Of a DNA stretch of 24,733 bases, positions 8,074 through 16,007 are shown piece by piece. A model generated the notes under the pieces. It ran no database searches, was not told the DNA's origin, and saw nothing but the letters and a program-made list of their open reading frames with translations. Source of the stretch: Erysipelotrichia bacterium (GTDB taxonomy: Bacteria > Bacillota_I > Bacilli_A > Erysipelotrichales > Erysipelotrichaceae); the NCBI GenBank assembly GCA_009929095.1, contig SABF01000006.1, positions 1 to 24,733 of the forward strand, in the 5' to 3' direction. Each line of letters begins with the position of its first letter. The first letter of the stretch is position 1. Position numbers and translations under genes: made by a program.

Positions 8074-8733
8074 TTAAAAAGATTGTAGTTCATCTGCTTC
8101 CGGGAGCGGTTTGAATACATGATTCATCAGGAGTGTCATGACGACTGCCAGTATCAGTCCGCTGATGACATCAATGATGCTGTGCTGCTTGAGCATCACG
8201 GTTGCAGCACAGATGGAAATATCAAGGAGTCTGAGCATGATCTTAATCCAGCGGTATTTTGGCCCTTTCAGGATAGACGAATTCTGCCAGCCAAGATCCA
8301 TGCATACTGATACATAGACGTGCAGGGATGGGCAGACGTTCATCGGTGAATCAAAGCTATACAGCCAGCGTACAATCAAAGCACAAAGATCAGTTCCTTC
8401 CACTGATGATGGCCGAATGGCAAGGCCATTGGGGACAATGCAGTAGAAGATCAGGCATAGTGTCATGCCGAGATACATAGTGCTGCAGGTGCGGATATAT
8501 TCTTTTCTCGATCCCCATTTCATCATGCCAAGTATCGTGATGGCAATCCAGGGAAACCACAGGCAGTAAGGGATGACAGCATATTTTGAAAAAGGAATCA
8601 GAGCATCCAGCTGACTGGAAACCAGCCATACCGGTGAAGTCACCTGCCGTTCCAGAGTGAAGAAGAACAGCAGATAAAAAATAAAGTAATACACTGAGAA
8701 CAGCAGTGGATTTTTATAGCACCATTTCAGCAT
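8074..8733 (-). CDS. PAP2-superfamily membrane phosphatase
   Basis: The 219-residue integral membrane protein has several hydrophobic spans (about 10-27, 52-72, 84-103, 164-181, 186-205). It carries the three-part PAP2 phosphatase signature: R107 in 'IRPSS', P135-S136-L137-H138 in 'VCPSLHV', and H184/D188 in 'KQHSIIDVISG'. The H138/H184/D188 set is the expected catalytic group. The 'CPSLHV' plus 'KQHSIIDV' form resembles the inositolphosphorylceramide-synthase-like branch of bacterial PAP2 proteins. The likely role is dephosphorylation or head-group transfer on a lipid phosphate at the membrane, but the substrate is unknown. ATG 8733 has AGAGGA just upstream. It lies downstream of the FAD gene on the same strand, but a terminator separates them, so it is probably transcribed on its own. 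Confidence 0.85.
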   Translation of the reverse strand: MLKWCYKNPLLFSVYYFIFYLLFFFTLERQVTSPVWLVSSQLDALIPFSKYAVIPYCLWFPWIAITILGMMKWGSRKEYIRTCSTMYLGMTLCLIFYCIVPNGLAIRPSSVEGTDLCALIVRWLYSFDSPMNVCPSLHVYVSVCMDLGWQNSSILKGPKYRWIKIMLRLLDISICAATVMLKQHSIIDVISGLILAVVMTLLMNHVFKPLPEADELQSF

Positions 8734-8776
8734 AGAATATTCCTCTTCTAGTCATTGCCCGCTCTATTTTAGCATT

Positions 8777-8812
8777 TCAAAAAGCAGAAGACCGGCTGCG
8801 TTCCTCTGCTTT
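8777..8812 (-). terminator. Rho-independent terminator of the FAD-dependent protein gene
   Basis: Read on the minus strand, AAAGCAGA and TCTGCTTT (plus positions 8805-8812 and 8781-8788) form an 8-bp stem with a 16-base loop. The tail continues into T (A at 8779-8783 on plus). It starts 9 bases after the stop of the 8821-10401 gene. Confidence 0.85.
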
Positions 8813-8820
8813 AGACAAAC

Positions 8821-10401
8821 TTAGTGTTTTGGAGCAAAACGTTTAATTATCTGCTCAGCGCACTTTAATCCATCGATGGCACTGGAGACAATTCCGCCGG
8901 CATATCCGGCACCTTCTCCTGCCGGATAGAGACCATTGATCATGGATTCCATGGTGTCTGTATTTCTGAGAATTCGAATTGGAGAAGACGTGCGTGTTTC
9001 CACACCAGTCATGATGGACCCATGATCCGCGAATCCCGGGAAGATGGAATTGGTATGCGACAGCATTTCCTCCAGAGATTGATTCAATGGATCAGAAAAC
9101 AATTCGTGCAGATCTGTCAGATTGACGCCAAGCGGATAAGTTGGCTTGATCTCACCGATCTCTGTATCTGTCACGTGATTCAGATAGCTCTGAATTTTCT
9201 GAGCCGGTGCCTTGCCTCTGCCCAGTTCATATGCCAGGCGTTCCAGCTTTTTCTGATAGTTCATACCGGCAAGAATTCCTTCACCAAAGTCCCTCTGATC
9301 TACCTGAACGACGATTGCACTGTTGGCGTTGATGCCATCCCGAGCGGCATAACTCATGCCATTGGTGACTGCAGTATCTGTTTCAGAAGCTGCAGCGACA
9401 ACATATCCGCCTGGACACATGCAAAAGGAATATACTCCCTTGCCTAGCGTAGAAGTGTGAGAGAAATGATATTCTGCCGGAGGCAGGATGGAATCATTGT
9501 CGACATTGCGATATTGACGATGATTTATAAAGGACTGCAGATGTTCCACACGGACACCGACTGCGAACAGCTTTGATTCCAGGGGCACTCCGGTATCCAT
9601 CAGGGTGACAAAGGTATCTCTTGCACTGTGACCGATTGCCAGGATCACGGCATTGCAGGGAATTTCCTCTCCTTCCTGCGTTGTGATGAACTGAATGGAA
9701 CCATTCCTGATTCCGAAGGACTCCGCTTTTGTATTGAAGCGGATTGTGCCGCCAAGAGATTCAATGGCGGTTCTGATATTCTCATCGATATGAATCAGGC
9801 TGTCGGTTCCAATATGCGGATTGTTCATCCATGCAATGGATGGATCAGCACCTGCTTTGATCAGTTCTTCGAGGATCAGCTGGACACGGTCATCTTTGAT
9901 GCGGGTAGTCAGTTTGCCGTCAGAGAATGCACCTGCCCCGCCTTCGCCAAACTGTACATTGGCCTCCGGGTTCAGCAGACCGGTTTTCCAGTACTGTTCG
10001 ACATTCTGCTTTCGCTCATTAATTGCCGGGCCGCGTTCCAGCACCAGAGGTCTATAGCCCATTCTGGCTAGCAGAAGAGCTGCCGCCATGCCTGCCGGGC
10101 CAAATCCGATAACGACAGGTCTTGCCTTCAAAGTTTCACTTCCCGGCAGTGGCTTTTTATATACATAAGGCTGAACTCTTCGAATTCTGTTCTTCAGTTT
10201 ATTGATATAGTCTGCTTCATTATTGAGCTCAAGGTCAATCTGCCAGACAAAAACAGTCGGCCGATTGGCTCTTGCATCAAGGGAACGGCGGACAATTTTT
10301 GCCGAAATCAGGTCCTTTTCAAGTATGTGATATTTATGCAGTGCATGGGTTACGGGTGATCCGTCGTCATTGATTTTCTGGTTCAGTTCTACTCTAAGCA
10401 T
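8821..10401 (-). CDS. FAD-dependent dehydrogenase, COG2509 type
   Basis: The 526-residue flavoprotein matches the conserved uncharacterised 'FAD-dependent protein' group (COG2509), which is widespread in anaerobes. The first 90 or so residues form the small N-terminal domain typical of the group ('LRVELNQKI', 'KYHILEKDL'). A dinucleotide-binding GxGxxG follows at 99-104 ('VVIGFGPAGMAAALLLARMG') with the acidic strand end 'VLERG'. Further family stretches are 'QFGEGGAGAFSDGKLTT', 'VILAIGHSARDT', 'FCMCPGGYVV', 'GVETRTSSPIRI' and the C-terminal 'GLYPAGEGAGYAGGI' flavin motif. The physiological substrate is not known for this group. ATG 10401 has CGGAGA about 10 bases upstream. It is divergent from the HAD gene and followed by its own terminator. 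Confidence 0.88.
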   Translation of the reverse strand: MLRVELNQKINDDGSPVTHALHKYHILEKDLISAKIVRRSLDARANRPTVFVWQIDLELNNEADYINKLKNRIRRVQPYVYKKPLPGSETLKARPVVIGFGPAGMAAALLLARMGYRPLVLERGPAINERKQNVEQYWKTGLLNPEANVQFGEGGAGAFSDGKLTTRIKDDRVQLILEELIKAGADPSIAWMNNPHIGTDSLIHIDENIRTAIESLGGTIRFNTKAESFGIRNGSIQFITTQEGEEIPCNAVILAIGHSARDTFVTLMDTGVPLESKLFAVGVRVEHLQSFINHRQYRNVDNDSILPPAEYHFSHTSTLGKGVYSFCMCPGGYVVAAASETDTAVTNGMSYAARDGINANSAIVVQVDQRDFGEGILAGMNYQKKLERLAYELGRGKAPAQKIQSYLNHVTDTEIGEIKPTYPLGVNLTDLHELFSDPLNQSLEEMLSHTNSIFPGFADHGSIMTGVETRTSSPIRILRNTDTMESMINGLYPAGEGAGYAGGIVSSAIDGLKCAEQIIKRFAPKH

Positions 10402-10486
10402 TTCATTATTCTCCGGTTTCTCTGATTCATTTTAAACGATCGCACAGATGAGTACACGAAAATGTGCAAATGATCCGCGGCTCGGA

Positions 10487-10492
10487 TATAAT
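10487..10492 (+). promoter_or_regulatory. Consensus -10 box close to the HAD gene start
   Basis: TATAAT at 10487-10492 is a perfect -10 hexamer in the divergent intergenic region. No good -35 was found: with 17-18 base spacing the candidates GTGCAA and TGTGCA match poorly. If used, transcription would start near 10499, the A of the ATG chosen for the downstream gene. Confidence 0.45.
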
Positions 10493-10498
10493 GAGGCT

Positions 10499-11056
10499 AT
10501 GCAGGAATTATATAATGAAGCAGATGTGGAAAATGCACTGCGGCAATGGGTATCTGCCTATCAGAAGGCTAATCCGGGAAAAGAACGCAATCTTCTGTTT
10601 CTTGATTTTGATGGCGTAATCAATACCTATCGTGAGGATAACAGCCGAGAGATGTTTACCGGCAGACGCTCTAATATGAAATTTATGGATGTCAGTGATG
10701 AGGAATCCATGAAGAATCTGAATATACTGGTCAGAAAGTATGACCCGGAGATTATTATATCCAGCAGCTGGCGCTACAGCGGACTGGATTACTGCCGGGA
10801 TTATCTATATCACTGCGGTCTGATGGAAAAGGCCAGGATTTCAGATATTACTACAACTGGGGAAATGGCTCCCAGACATGAAGAGATTCTCAGCTGGCTG
10901 GATAAGCATCATGATTTTTCAAACCTGGTAATACTGGATGATATCTATATGGCAGAACTGGCAGCTCATCAGGTGATGACCCGGTATCCGAGCGGCTTTG
11001 ATAAAGACTGTCTGAAGCAGGCGAAAAAGCTGTTTGCCAAAGGTCCTATTGTTTGA
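10499..11056 (+). CDS. Small HAD-like hydrolase (Swiss-Army-Knife RNA-repair type HAD domain)
   Basis: The 185-residue protein (from this start) is a single HAD-like domain. The nucleophile motif is 'LLFLDFDGVIN' with D36 and D38, motif II is 'IIISSSWR' (88-91), and the late acidic motif is 'VILDD' (D147-D148). The 'SSSWR' form is typical of small HAD domains annotated as related to those in Swiss-Army-Knife RNA-repair proteins. No partner RNA ligase or kinase domain is present, so an RNA-repair role is not supported. It may be a phosphatase of unknown substrate. The frame also has an ATG at 10448, but that ATG has no Shine-Dalgarno and a perfect TATAAT lies between the two. At 10499 only GAGG two bases upstream is seen, so the start remains uncertain. 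A long inverted repeat without T-tract follows the stop. Confidence 0.75.
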   Translation: MQELYNEADVENALRQWVSAYQKANPGKERNLLFLDFDGVINTYREDNSREMFTGRRSNMKFMDVSDEESMKNLNILVRKYDPEIIISSSWRYSGLDYCRDYLYHCGLMEKARISDITTTGEMAPRHEEILSWLDKHHDFSNLVILDDIYMAELAAHQVMTRYPSGFDKDCLKQAKKLFAKGPIV

Positions 11057-11062
11057 CTGCGT

Positions 11063-11106
11063 ATCCAGTATTCAAACATAATCAATTTGAATATCGGTAA
11101 CTGGAT
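11063..11106 (+). repeat. Split inverted repeat downstream of the HAD gene
   Basis: ATCCAGTATTCAAA (11063-11076) finds its complement in two blocks, TTTGAAT (11086-11092) and ACTGGAT (11100-11106), separated by 7 bases, giving a 14-bp hairpin with one bulge. There is no T-run after it, so it is a poor intrinsic terminator. It may be a processing, stability or protein-binding structure. Confidence 0.55.
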
Positions 11107-11206
11107 GGAAACACCGATTTACAAACGATAGTGCCCTATATCATCCCACAGCCAGCTGTACAAGCCAGAACAATAAACTTGAGCGTGTTGCGCATGCAGG
11201 AGGCAA

Positions 11207-12307
11207 ATGTTTCGTTCCTTTATTAAAAAATTGAATTCGGCTGTTTTCAATGAGCATCCTGAGGAGATTCAAAAACGAAACCTCATCGGAATGAGCCAGT
11301 TATTATTGATCACTGTTCTGGTTGCTGCAGTAATGGTTATTTCAATGTGTTTCCTTGGGCTTGGCATATCATTAGGGGAATTGATTTTTCTGGCTGTCTG
11401 CTATGTGATCTGCTATCTGTTTTACAGATATATAGTAAAAACCGGTCGAGGCAATTCCACGATCGTTATTTACTGTATGAGTGCACTGATGCTCATTTCG
11501 GTCATCTTCCGTGACAATATCACGATGCCAGACCGACTGACGTTCTTCTTTCAGATTATTCTGATGGCGGCCCCGGTTTATATTCTGGACAGGCCAAGAA
11601 ATGTTGTGCTGTTCTCTGCTGCAATGAGCGGTATTTATCTGATTGTGATGTATCTCTTCAAAAATCCATCTCTGTTTACTTATGAAATTGAATGTCTGGT
11701 CATGGCATTGCCTGCTTCTCTTGGCGTCACAGTCTTTGTGCTGACAATGAGAATTCAGGACCTTGAGAATGAGGTTTCACTGAAACTGGTTTCTGAACAT
11801 GATGCGCTGACCAGTATTCTCAATCGCGGCGGCGGAGAAGGAAAGATAAGAGAATATCTGAGCCGCGGAGTATGCGGTGCATTCTTCCTTATGGATGTAG
11901 ATAATTTCAAATCAATCAATGATGTATACGGACATTCCCGCGGAGATGAAGTGCTGGAGCAGGCAGCCGCAAGAATAAAGGCGGTATTCCGAACTGAAGA
12001 TATTGTGATGCGAATGGGCGGCGATGAGTTCATCGTATATGCACCAAGCATGGTGGCGGCAGACAGAGTCAAGTTCAAGATCAGCGAAGTCAGACAGAGC
12101 ATCAGCAGAATGTCACTGGAAGGCTGCCCGGATGTTCATATTACCGTATCGATCGGCTGCATTATTAATAAGACTTCTTATACGAGCTATGATGAAGTGT
12201 TCAGCAAGGCCGACAATCTTCTGTATGAAGCAAAGCGGAATGGCAAAAACACCAGTGCAATCCGGATGCTGTACAACCATGGCGGTGAAAACAAAATGGA
12301 ATCCTGA
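11207..12307 (+). CDS. Membrane diguanylate cyclase (GGDEF)
   Basis: The 366-residue protein has six predicted membrane spans (about 27-50, 56-74, 84-101, 111-127, 132-151, 161-180). A short helix (182-197) leads to a C-terminal GGDEF domain. 'DALTSILNR' (199-207) opens the catalytic domain, 'DVDNFKSINDVYGHSRGD' carries the metal and guanine-site residues, and the active loop is an intact 'GGDEF' at 271-275. Five residues before it is R262-T-E-D265, the RxxD inhibitory site that binds product c-di-GMP. It should therefore make c-di-GMP from two GTP at the membrane and be feedback-inhibited. No EAL, HD-GYP or PilZ partner lies in the window. ATG 11207 has an ideal AGGAGG 5 bases upstream. The sensory input of the six-span region is unknown. 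Confidence 0.92.
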   Translation: MFRSFIKKLNSAVFNEHPEEIQKRNLIGMSQLLLITVLVAAVMVISMCFLGLGISLGELIFLAVCYVICYLFYRYIVKTGRGNSTIVIYCMSALMLISVIFRDNITMPDRLTFFFQIILMAAPVYILDRPRNVVLFSAAMSGIYLIVMYLFKNPSLFTYEIECLVMALPASLGVTVFVLTMRIQDLENEVSLKLVSEHDALTSILNRGGGEGKIREYLSRGVCGAFFLMDVDNFKSINDVYGHSRGDEVLEQAAARIKAVFRTEDIVMRMGGDEFIVYAPSMVAADRVKFKISEVRQSISRMSLEGCPDVHITVSIGCIINKTSYTSYDEVFSKADNLLYEAKRNGKNTSAIRMLYNHGGENKMES

Positions 12308-12638
12308 TGACCCCCGATCTGCTGATCCTGAGAATCAAGAGAACCTTTGAATGAATTCCTCTCTATAAAGTTTCCTGCTGCCGCAGATATTCCGCTACGC
12401 ATGCAAGCTGGCCATGAACAGCGGTGATAGAAATCACTCTTTCTTCATGGATATAAATAACTCTCCTATCATTGTGATTCTATGTCTGATCATTGCTTTT
12501 AATGATTCAGTTAAGCCATGAAATCGATAGACCAGTGACTGACGATACGGAGCCGGATCAGTTTGCCTCATTTGGATCTCAATGCATCTGCCGCACGAGC
12601 TTCATGATCCGGGAAATTGAAATGAGTCAAATCTTCTA
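12308..12638. other. Non-coding stretch between the cyclase gene and the pyr promoter
   Basis: No convincing gene is seen. A nested hairpin lies at 12413-12449: outer CATGAA (12413-12418) with TTCATG (12444-12449), inner GTGAT (12424-12428) with ATCAC (12433-12437) followed by TCTTTCTT. The inner part could act as a weak terminator for the diguanylate cyclase gene. The rest holds scattered short repeats only. Confidence 0.45.
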
Positions 12639-12666
12639 TGGACATCTGGCGCACCCGTGCTATAAT
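12639..12666 (+). promoter_or_regulatory. Promoter of the pyrimidine operon
   Basis: -35 TGGACA (12639-12644, five of six consensus bases), 16-base spacer, -10 TATAAT (12661-12666) with an extended TG at 12658-12659. Transcription should start near 12673, giving a leader of about 110 bases before pyrB. Confidence 0.82.
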
Positions 12667-12687
12667 CACTTGGATCAAAACTGAATC

Positions 12688-12769
12688 GGACACCTGGAAG
12701 GCGGCCAACAACAATTACCTGCATGTCAGCAATGCAGCCTTCGGGAATGTCCTGGGGGCTGTATTTTTT
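12688..12769 (+). promoter_or_regulatory. pyr operon transcription attenuator
   Basis: Two exclusive folds are visible. The terminator is an 11-bp hairpin (12735-12745 with 12751-12761, five-base loop, G-U pairs included) followed by TATTTTTT ending at 12769. The antiterminator pairs GGACA (12688-12692) with TGTCC (12748-12752), CCT (12693-12695) with GGG (12743-12745), and GAAGGC (12697-12702) with GCCTTC (12737-12742), about 14 bp in all. It sequesters the whole left arm of the terminator. A small hairpin CTGCAT/ATGCAG (12719-12724, 12732-12737) fits inside the antiterminator loop. The structures are clear in sequence. That UMP/UTP status controls them is inferred from the genes downstream. 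The conserved CAGAGA of PyrR-binding loops was not found. Confidence 0.75.
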
Positions 12770-12783
12770 CTGGAGGATGGAAA

Positions 12784-13653
12784 ATGAAGGATCTGCTTCG
12801 TCTCAGCAATCTAAGCACAGAAGAAATTATCCGTATTCTTGATACTGCGAAGGAGTGCAAAGAAGGAAAGCACAGAGATTCATGCACCGGAAAGGTTGTT
12901 GCCAATTGTTTCTTTGAACCAAGCACCAGAACGCAGTACAGTTTCAATACTGCTGAATTGAGACTTGGCTGCCGTGTCATCAGTTTCAATGCGGAGGCTT
13001 CTTCCATTCAGAAAGGTGAATCATTCTATGACACGCTGAAGACCTTTGAAAGCTTTGGTGTCGATGCTCTGGTAATCAGATCCAGAGAAAATGAGTACTA
13101 CAGTCAGCTGAAAGGATTCAGATGCCCAATTCTCAATGCCGGAGACGGCACAAAGGATCACCCGACACAGTCGCTGCTGGATCTGATGACAATCCGTGAG
13201 GAATTCGGCGGATTTGAGGGACTGAAGATCGCCATGGTCGGGGATGTTCATTACTCCCGGGTAGTACATTCCAATATCGAGGCTATGACACGTCTTGGCA
13301 TGAAATGCTATGTCTCAGGACCGAAGGAATACCGGGAATCAGATCTTGACTTCATTGATTTTGATGAAGCAGTCAGAACCATGGATATTATTATGCTTCT
13401 GAGAGTACAGAACGAACGGCATGAAAAACAGATGGAACTCTCTGTTCCTGAGTACCATAAATATTATGGGATGACCATGGATCGGGTTCATGCCATGAAA
13501 GAGAAAAGCATCATCATGCATCCGGCACCGTTCAATCGCGGTGTTGAACTGTGTGACGAAGCAGTAGAATGCGATAAGAGCAGAATTTTCCCGCAGATTG
13601 CCAACGGCGTATATGTCCGCATGGCAGTGCTGCAGAGAGCGTGGGAGGACTGA
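12784..13653 (+). CDS. pyrB: Aspartate carbamoyltransferase catalytic subunit
   Basis: The 289-residue enzyme joins carbamoyl phosphate and aspartate to give N-carbamoyl-aspartate, the committed step of UMP synthesis. The carbamoyl-phosphate loop 'FFEPSTRTQYSF' has S47-T48-R49-T50. 'DGTKDHPTQSLLD' carries H126-P127-T128-Q129, 'LLRVQNERH' is the aspartate-domain motif, and 'MHPAPFNRGVEL' begins at M245. It is slightly shorter than the usual 300-310 residues but complete. GGAGG at 12772-12776 lies 7 bases before ATG 12784 and just after the attenuator T-run, so terminator readthrough directly exposes this site. No regulatory pyrI is present. It is first in an eight-gene operon, and the pyrC start follows 3 bases after the stop. 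Confidence 0.97.
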   Translation: MKDLLRLSNLSTEEIIRILDTAKECKEGKHRDSCTGKVVANCFFEPSTRTQYSFNTAELRLGCRVISFNAEASSIQKGESFYDTLKTFESFGVDALVIRSRENEYYSQLKGFRCPILNAGDGTKDHPTQSLLDLMTIREEFGGFEGLKIAMVGDVHYSRVVHSNIEAMTRLGMKCYVSGPKEYRESDLDFIDFDEAVRTMDIIMLLRVQNERHEKQMELSVPEYHKYYGMTMDRVHAMKEKSIIMHPAPFNRGVELCDEAVECDKSRIFPQIANGVYVRMAVLQRAWED

Positions 13654-13656
13654 ACA

Positions 13657-14922
13657 ATGCCATTCCTTCTGAGACATGGACAGGTTTACTATAACGGAGA
13701 TTTCATCCGGCAGGATTTATATGTCAGCGAGGATGGAATGGCAGCAGCGGCTGATGCCAATGCTGCAGATGCTGAAGCAATTGACTGCACAGGTTTTCAT
13801 ATTCTGCCCGGGCTGATTGATCCGCATGTTCATCTGAGAGAACCGGGTCATTCTGAAAAGGAAACAATTGCCAGCGGTACAGCCGCAGCAGCGCATGGCG
13901 GTATTTCCACCGTATTTGCAATGCCGAATCTGAATCCGGTTCCGGATTCCGTGGAACATCTGTCGGCAGAAGAAAACATCATTGATCGGGATGCAGTCAT
14001 CGGTACAGTACCGGTGGCTTCAATCACCCGTTCTCAGCAGGGGGAGGCGGTATCTGATATCGCCGCCCTTTCTATGCATGCATTCCTGTTCTCAGATGAC
14101 GGAGTCGGAGTTCAGTCAGAAGAGATCATGGAACAGGCTATGACAGAAGTGAAGAAACATAATGGTGCAATTCTGGCACATTGTGAAGACAATCGGCAGG
14201 TGGCAGCAGGCTGGCGCATCAATGCCGGACATAAAGCAGAAGAGCTTGGACTGATTGGCGTCAATAATGAAAGTGAAGCTAGCGAAGTAAGAAGAAATAT
14301 CGAACTGGTCAGAAAAACGGGCTGTCAGCTTCATATCTGCCATGTTTCCGCAGGAGAAAGCATTGCGGCGATCCGCCAGGCAGTTCGGGAAGGACTGCCA
14401 GTTACCGCGGAAGCAACCCCGCATCATCTGCTGCTCTGTGAGGATGATATTGACAGTGACAGAGGATGCTGGCGCATGAATCCGCCGCTGAGATCCAGAG
14501 AGGATCAGCTTGCATTGATAGAAGCCATCCGTGATGGAACAATCACAATGATCGCAACTGATCATGCTCCGCATACAAGAGCAGAAAAAGAAACGGATCT
14601 GGCGCATGCATTGAACGGAATTGTCGGACTGGAAACTTCCTTTCCGCTGATCTATACGGAACTGGTCAGGCCGGAAATCATCACGATGAAGCAGTGCATT
14701 GAACTGATGAGCACCAATGCAGAAAAGACCTTCAAACTGAAGGAAAGAGGATACTGCCGCAGCGATCTCAGTATCTGGGATCTGAAGGAACAGTACCGCA
14801 TTGATCCGGAAGAGTTCGCATCAATGGGCAGAAGTACGCCATTTGCCGGCAGAAGCGTATACGGCAGATGTGTGATGACGATTCATAACGGAAAGATCGC
14901 TTACAGGAGAATGGGAAAATGA
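13657..14922 (+). CDS. pyrC: Dihydroorotase (class I, PyrC/DHOase)
   Basis: The 421-residue zinc amidohydrolase cyclises carbamoyl-aspartate to dihydroorotate. The HxH zinc motif is in 'LPGLIDPHVHLREPG' (H57, H59). 'FSDDGVGV' (D147-D148) supplies the bridging aspartate seen in class I enzymes in place of a carbamylated lysine, and 'AHCEDN' and 'CHVSAGES' supply further histidine ligands. 'ATDHAPHT' has the catalytic D302. Length and motif order are normal for class I. GGGAGGA lies upstream of ATG 13657, inside the pyrB end. The stop TGA overlaps the carA ATG (ATGA), so the two are probably translationally coupled. Confidence 0.97.
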   Translation: MPFLLRHGQVYYNGDFIRQDLYVSEDGMAAAADANAADAEAIDCTGFHILPGLIDPHVHLREPGHSEKETIASGTAAAAHGGISTVFAMPNLNPVPDSVEHLSAEENIIDRDAVIGTVPVASITRSQQGEAVSDIAALSMHAFLFSDDGVGVQSEEIMEQAMTEVKKHNGAILAHCEDNRQVAAGWRINAGHKAEELGLIGVNNESEASEVRRNIELVRKTGCQLHICHVSAGESIAAIRQAVREGLPVTAEATPHHLLLCEDDIDSDRGCWRMNPPLRSREDQLALIEAIRDGTITMIATDHAPHTRAEKETDLAHALNGIVGLETSFPLIYTELVRPEIITMKQCIELMSTNAEKTFKLKERGYCRSDLSIWDLKEQYRIDPEEFASMGRSTPFAGRSVYGRCVMTIHNGKIAYRRMGK

Positions 14923-16007
14923 AACGAAAACTCGTGCTTCAGGACGGAACGGAAATGATTGGAACTGCCTTTGGCTCTATGAATGAGACAGTAGCGGAAC
15001 TGGTATTCAACACATCCATGGTGGGCTATCAGGAAATCCTCTCTGATCCTTCCTATACCGATCAGATGATCAACATGACATATCCGCTGATTGGCAACTA
15101 TGGCATCATCGATGAGGACTTTGAATCAAGACTGGTTGGTCCGAAGGCACTCATTGTACGCGAGTACAATGACAAGCCTTCCAATTTCCGCTATACCAAG
15201 ACACTGAATGAGTACCTGGAAGAAAACGGAACTGCCGGGATTTCTCATATTGATACCAGAATGCTGACAAGGATCATCCGTGATCATGGTTCCATGCCGG
15301 CAATTCTCTGCGACCTGAATGTATCCAGAGAGGATGCATTGAAGAAGATTGCTGAAACACCAATGCCGCATGATCAGGTATCCAGAGTTTCCTGCAAAAA
15401 GATCTGGTATTCCCGCTGTGCCAATCCGAAGTATTCGGTAGTGGCAGTAGACTGCGGCATGAAGCTGAATATTGTAAGACAGCTCAATGCCCGCGGATGC
15501 AATGTCACAATCGTTCCCTATAACACTTCAGCAGATAAGATCCGCTCGCTGAATCCGGATGGCGTATTCTTCTCCAACGGTCCGGGTGATCCTCAGGATG
15601 TGACGGAGGTGATTGCTCTGATTAAGGAAATTCAGGGCACTCTGCCGATCTTCGGCATCTGCCTTGGCCATCAGATGATTGCGCTGGCCAACGGCCTTGA
15701 AACGTACAAGATGAAGTTCGGACACCGCGGTGCCAATCACCCGGTCATGAATCTTGATATCGGCAGGATAGAGATCACTTCACAGAATCACAGCTATGCT
15801 GTCAGGATGCCTGAAGAAAACAGCGGCCCGATTCATATCACTCATATCAATCTGCTGGATCAGACAGTGGAAGGACTGCGCATTGAAGATCAGGATATCT
15901 TCAGTGTGCAGTATCACCCGGAAAGTGCTCCTGGTCCGGAAGACAGCCGCTGCCTGTTTGAACAGTTCACCGCCAGCATGGCGAAGAGAAAAGGAGGAAC
16001 GCACTGA
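14919..16007 (+). CDS. carA: Carbamoyl-phosphate synthase small (glutaminase) subunit
   Basis: The 362-residue subunit hydrolyses glutamine and channels ammonia to the large subunit. The N-terminal half carries '[20 protein letters not shown]' and '[10 protein letters not shown]'. The C-terminal class I glutamine amidotransferase domain has the nucleophile C248 in 'FGICLGHQM' and H333-P334-E335 in '[11 protein letters not shown]'. It starts within the pyrC stop (4-base overlap) and its own TGA shares a base with the carB ATG (TGATG), as expected for an equimolar pair. This copy lies in the pyrimidine operon (pyrAA in Bacillus usage). Whether a separate arginine-specific copy exists elsewhere cannot be seen. 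Confidence 0.97.
   Translation: MKRKLVLQDGTEMIGTAFGSMNETVAELVFNTSMVGYQEILSDPSYTDQMINMTYPLIGNYGIIDEDFESRLVGPKALIVREYNDKPSNFRYTKTLNEYLEENGTAGISHIDTRMLTRIIRDHGSMPAILCDLNVSREDALKKIAETPMPHDQVSRVSCKKIWYSRCANPKYSVVAVDCGMKLNIVRQLNARGCNVTIVPYNTSADKIRSLNPDGVFFSNGPGDPQDVTEVIALIKEIQGTLPIFGICLGHQMIALANGLETYKMKFGHRGANHPVMNLDIGRIEITSQNHSYAVRMPEENSGPIHITHINLLDQTVEGLRIEDQDIFSVQYHPESAPGPEDSRCLFEQFTASMAKRKGGTH

Noticed and set aside
9022..10071. Several plus-strand frames opposite the FAD-dependent protein gene
   Set aside because: Antisense shadows of a conserved 526-residue protein, without motifs or ribosome sites.
12723..12783. Possible leader peptide (ATG 12723) running through the pyr attenuator, as with PyrL in E. 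coli
   Set aside because: No Shine-Dalgarno before the ATG, and the frame runs past the pyrB start without U-rich pause logic. The RNA-fold switch explains the leader better.
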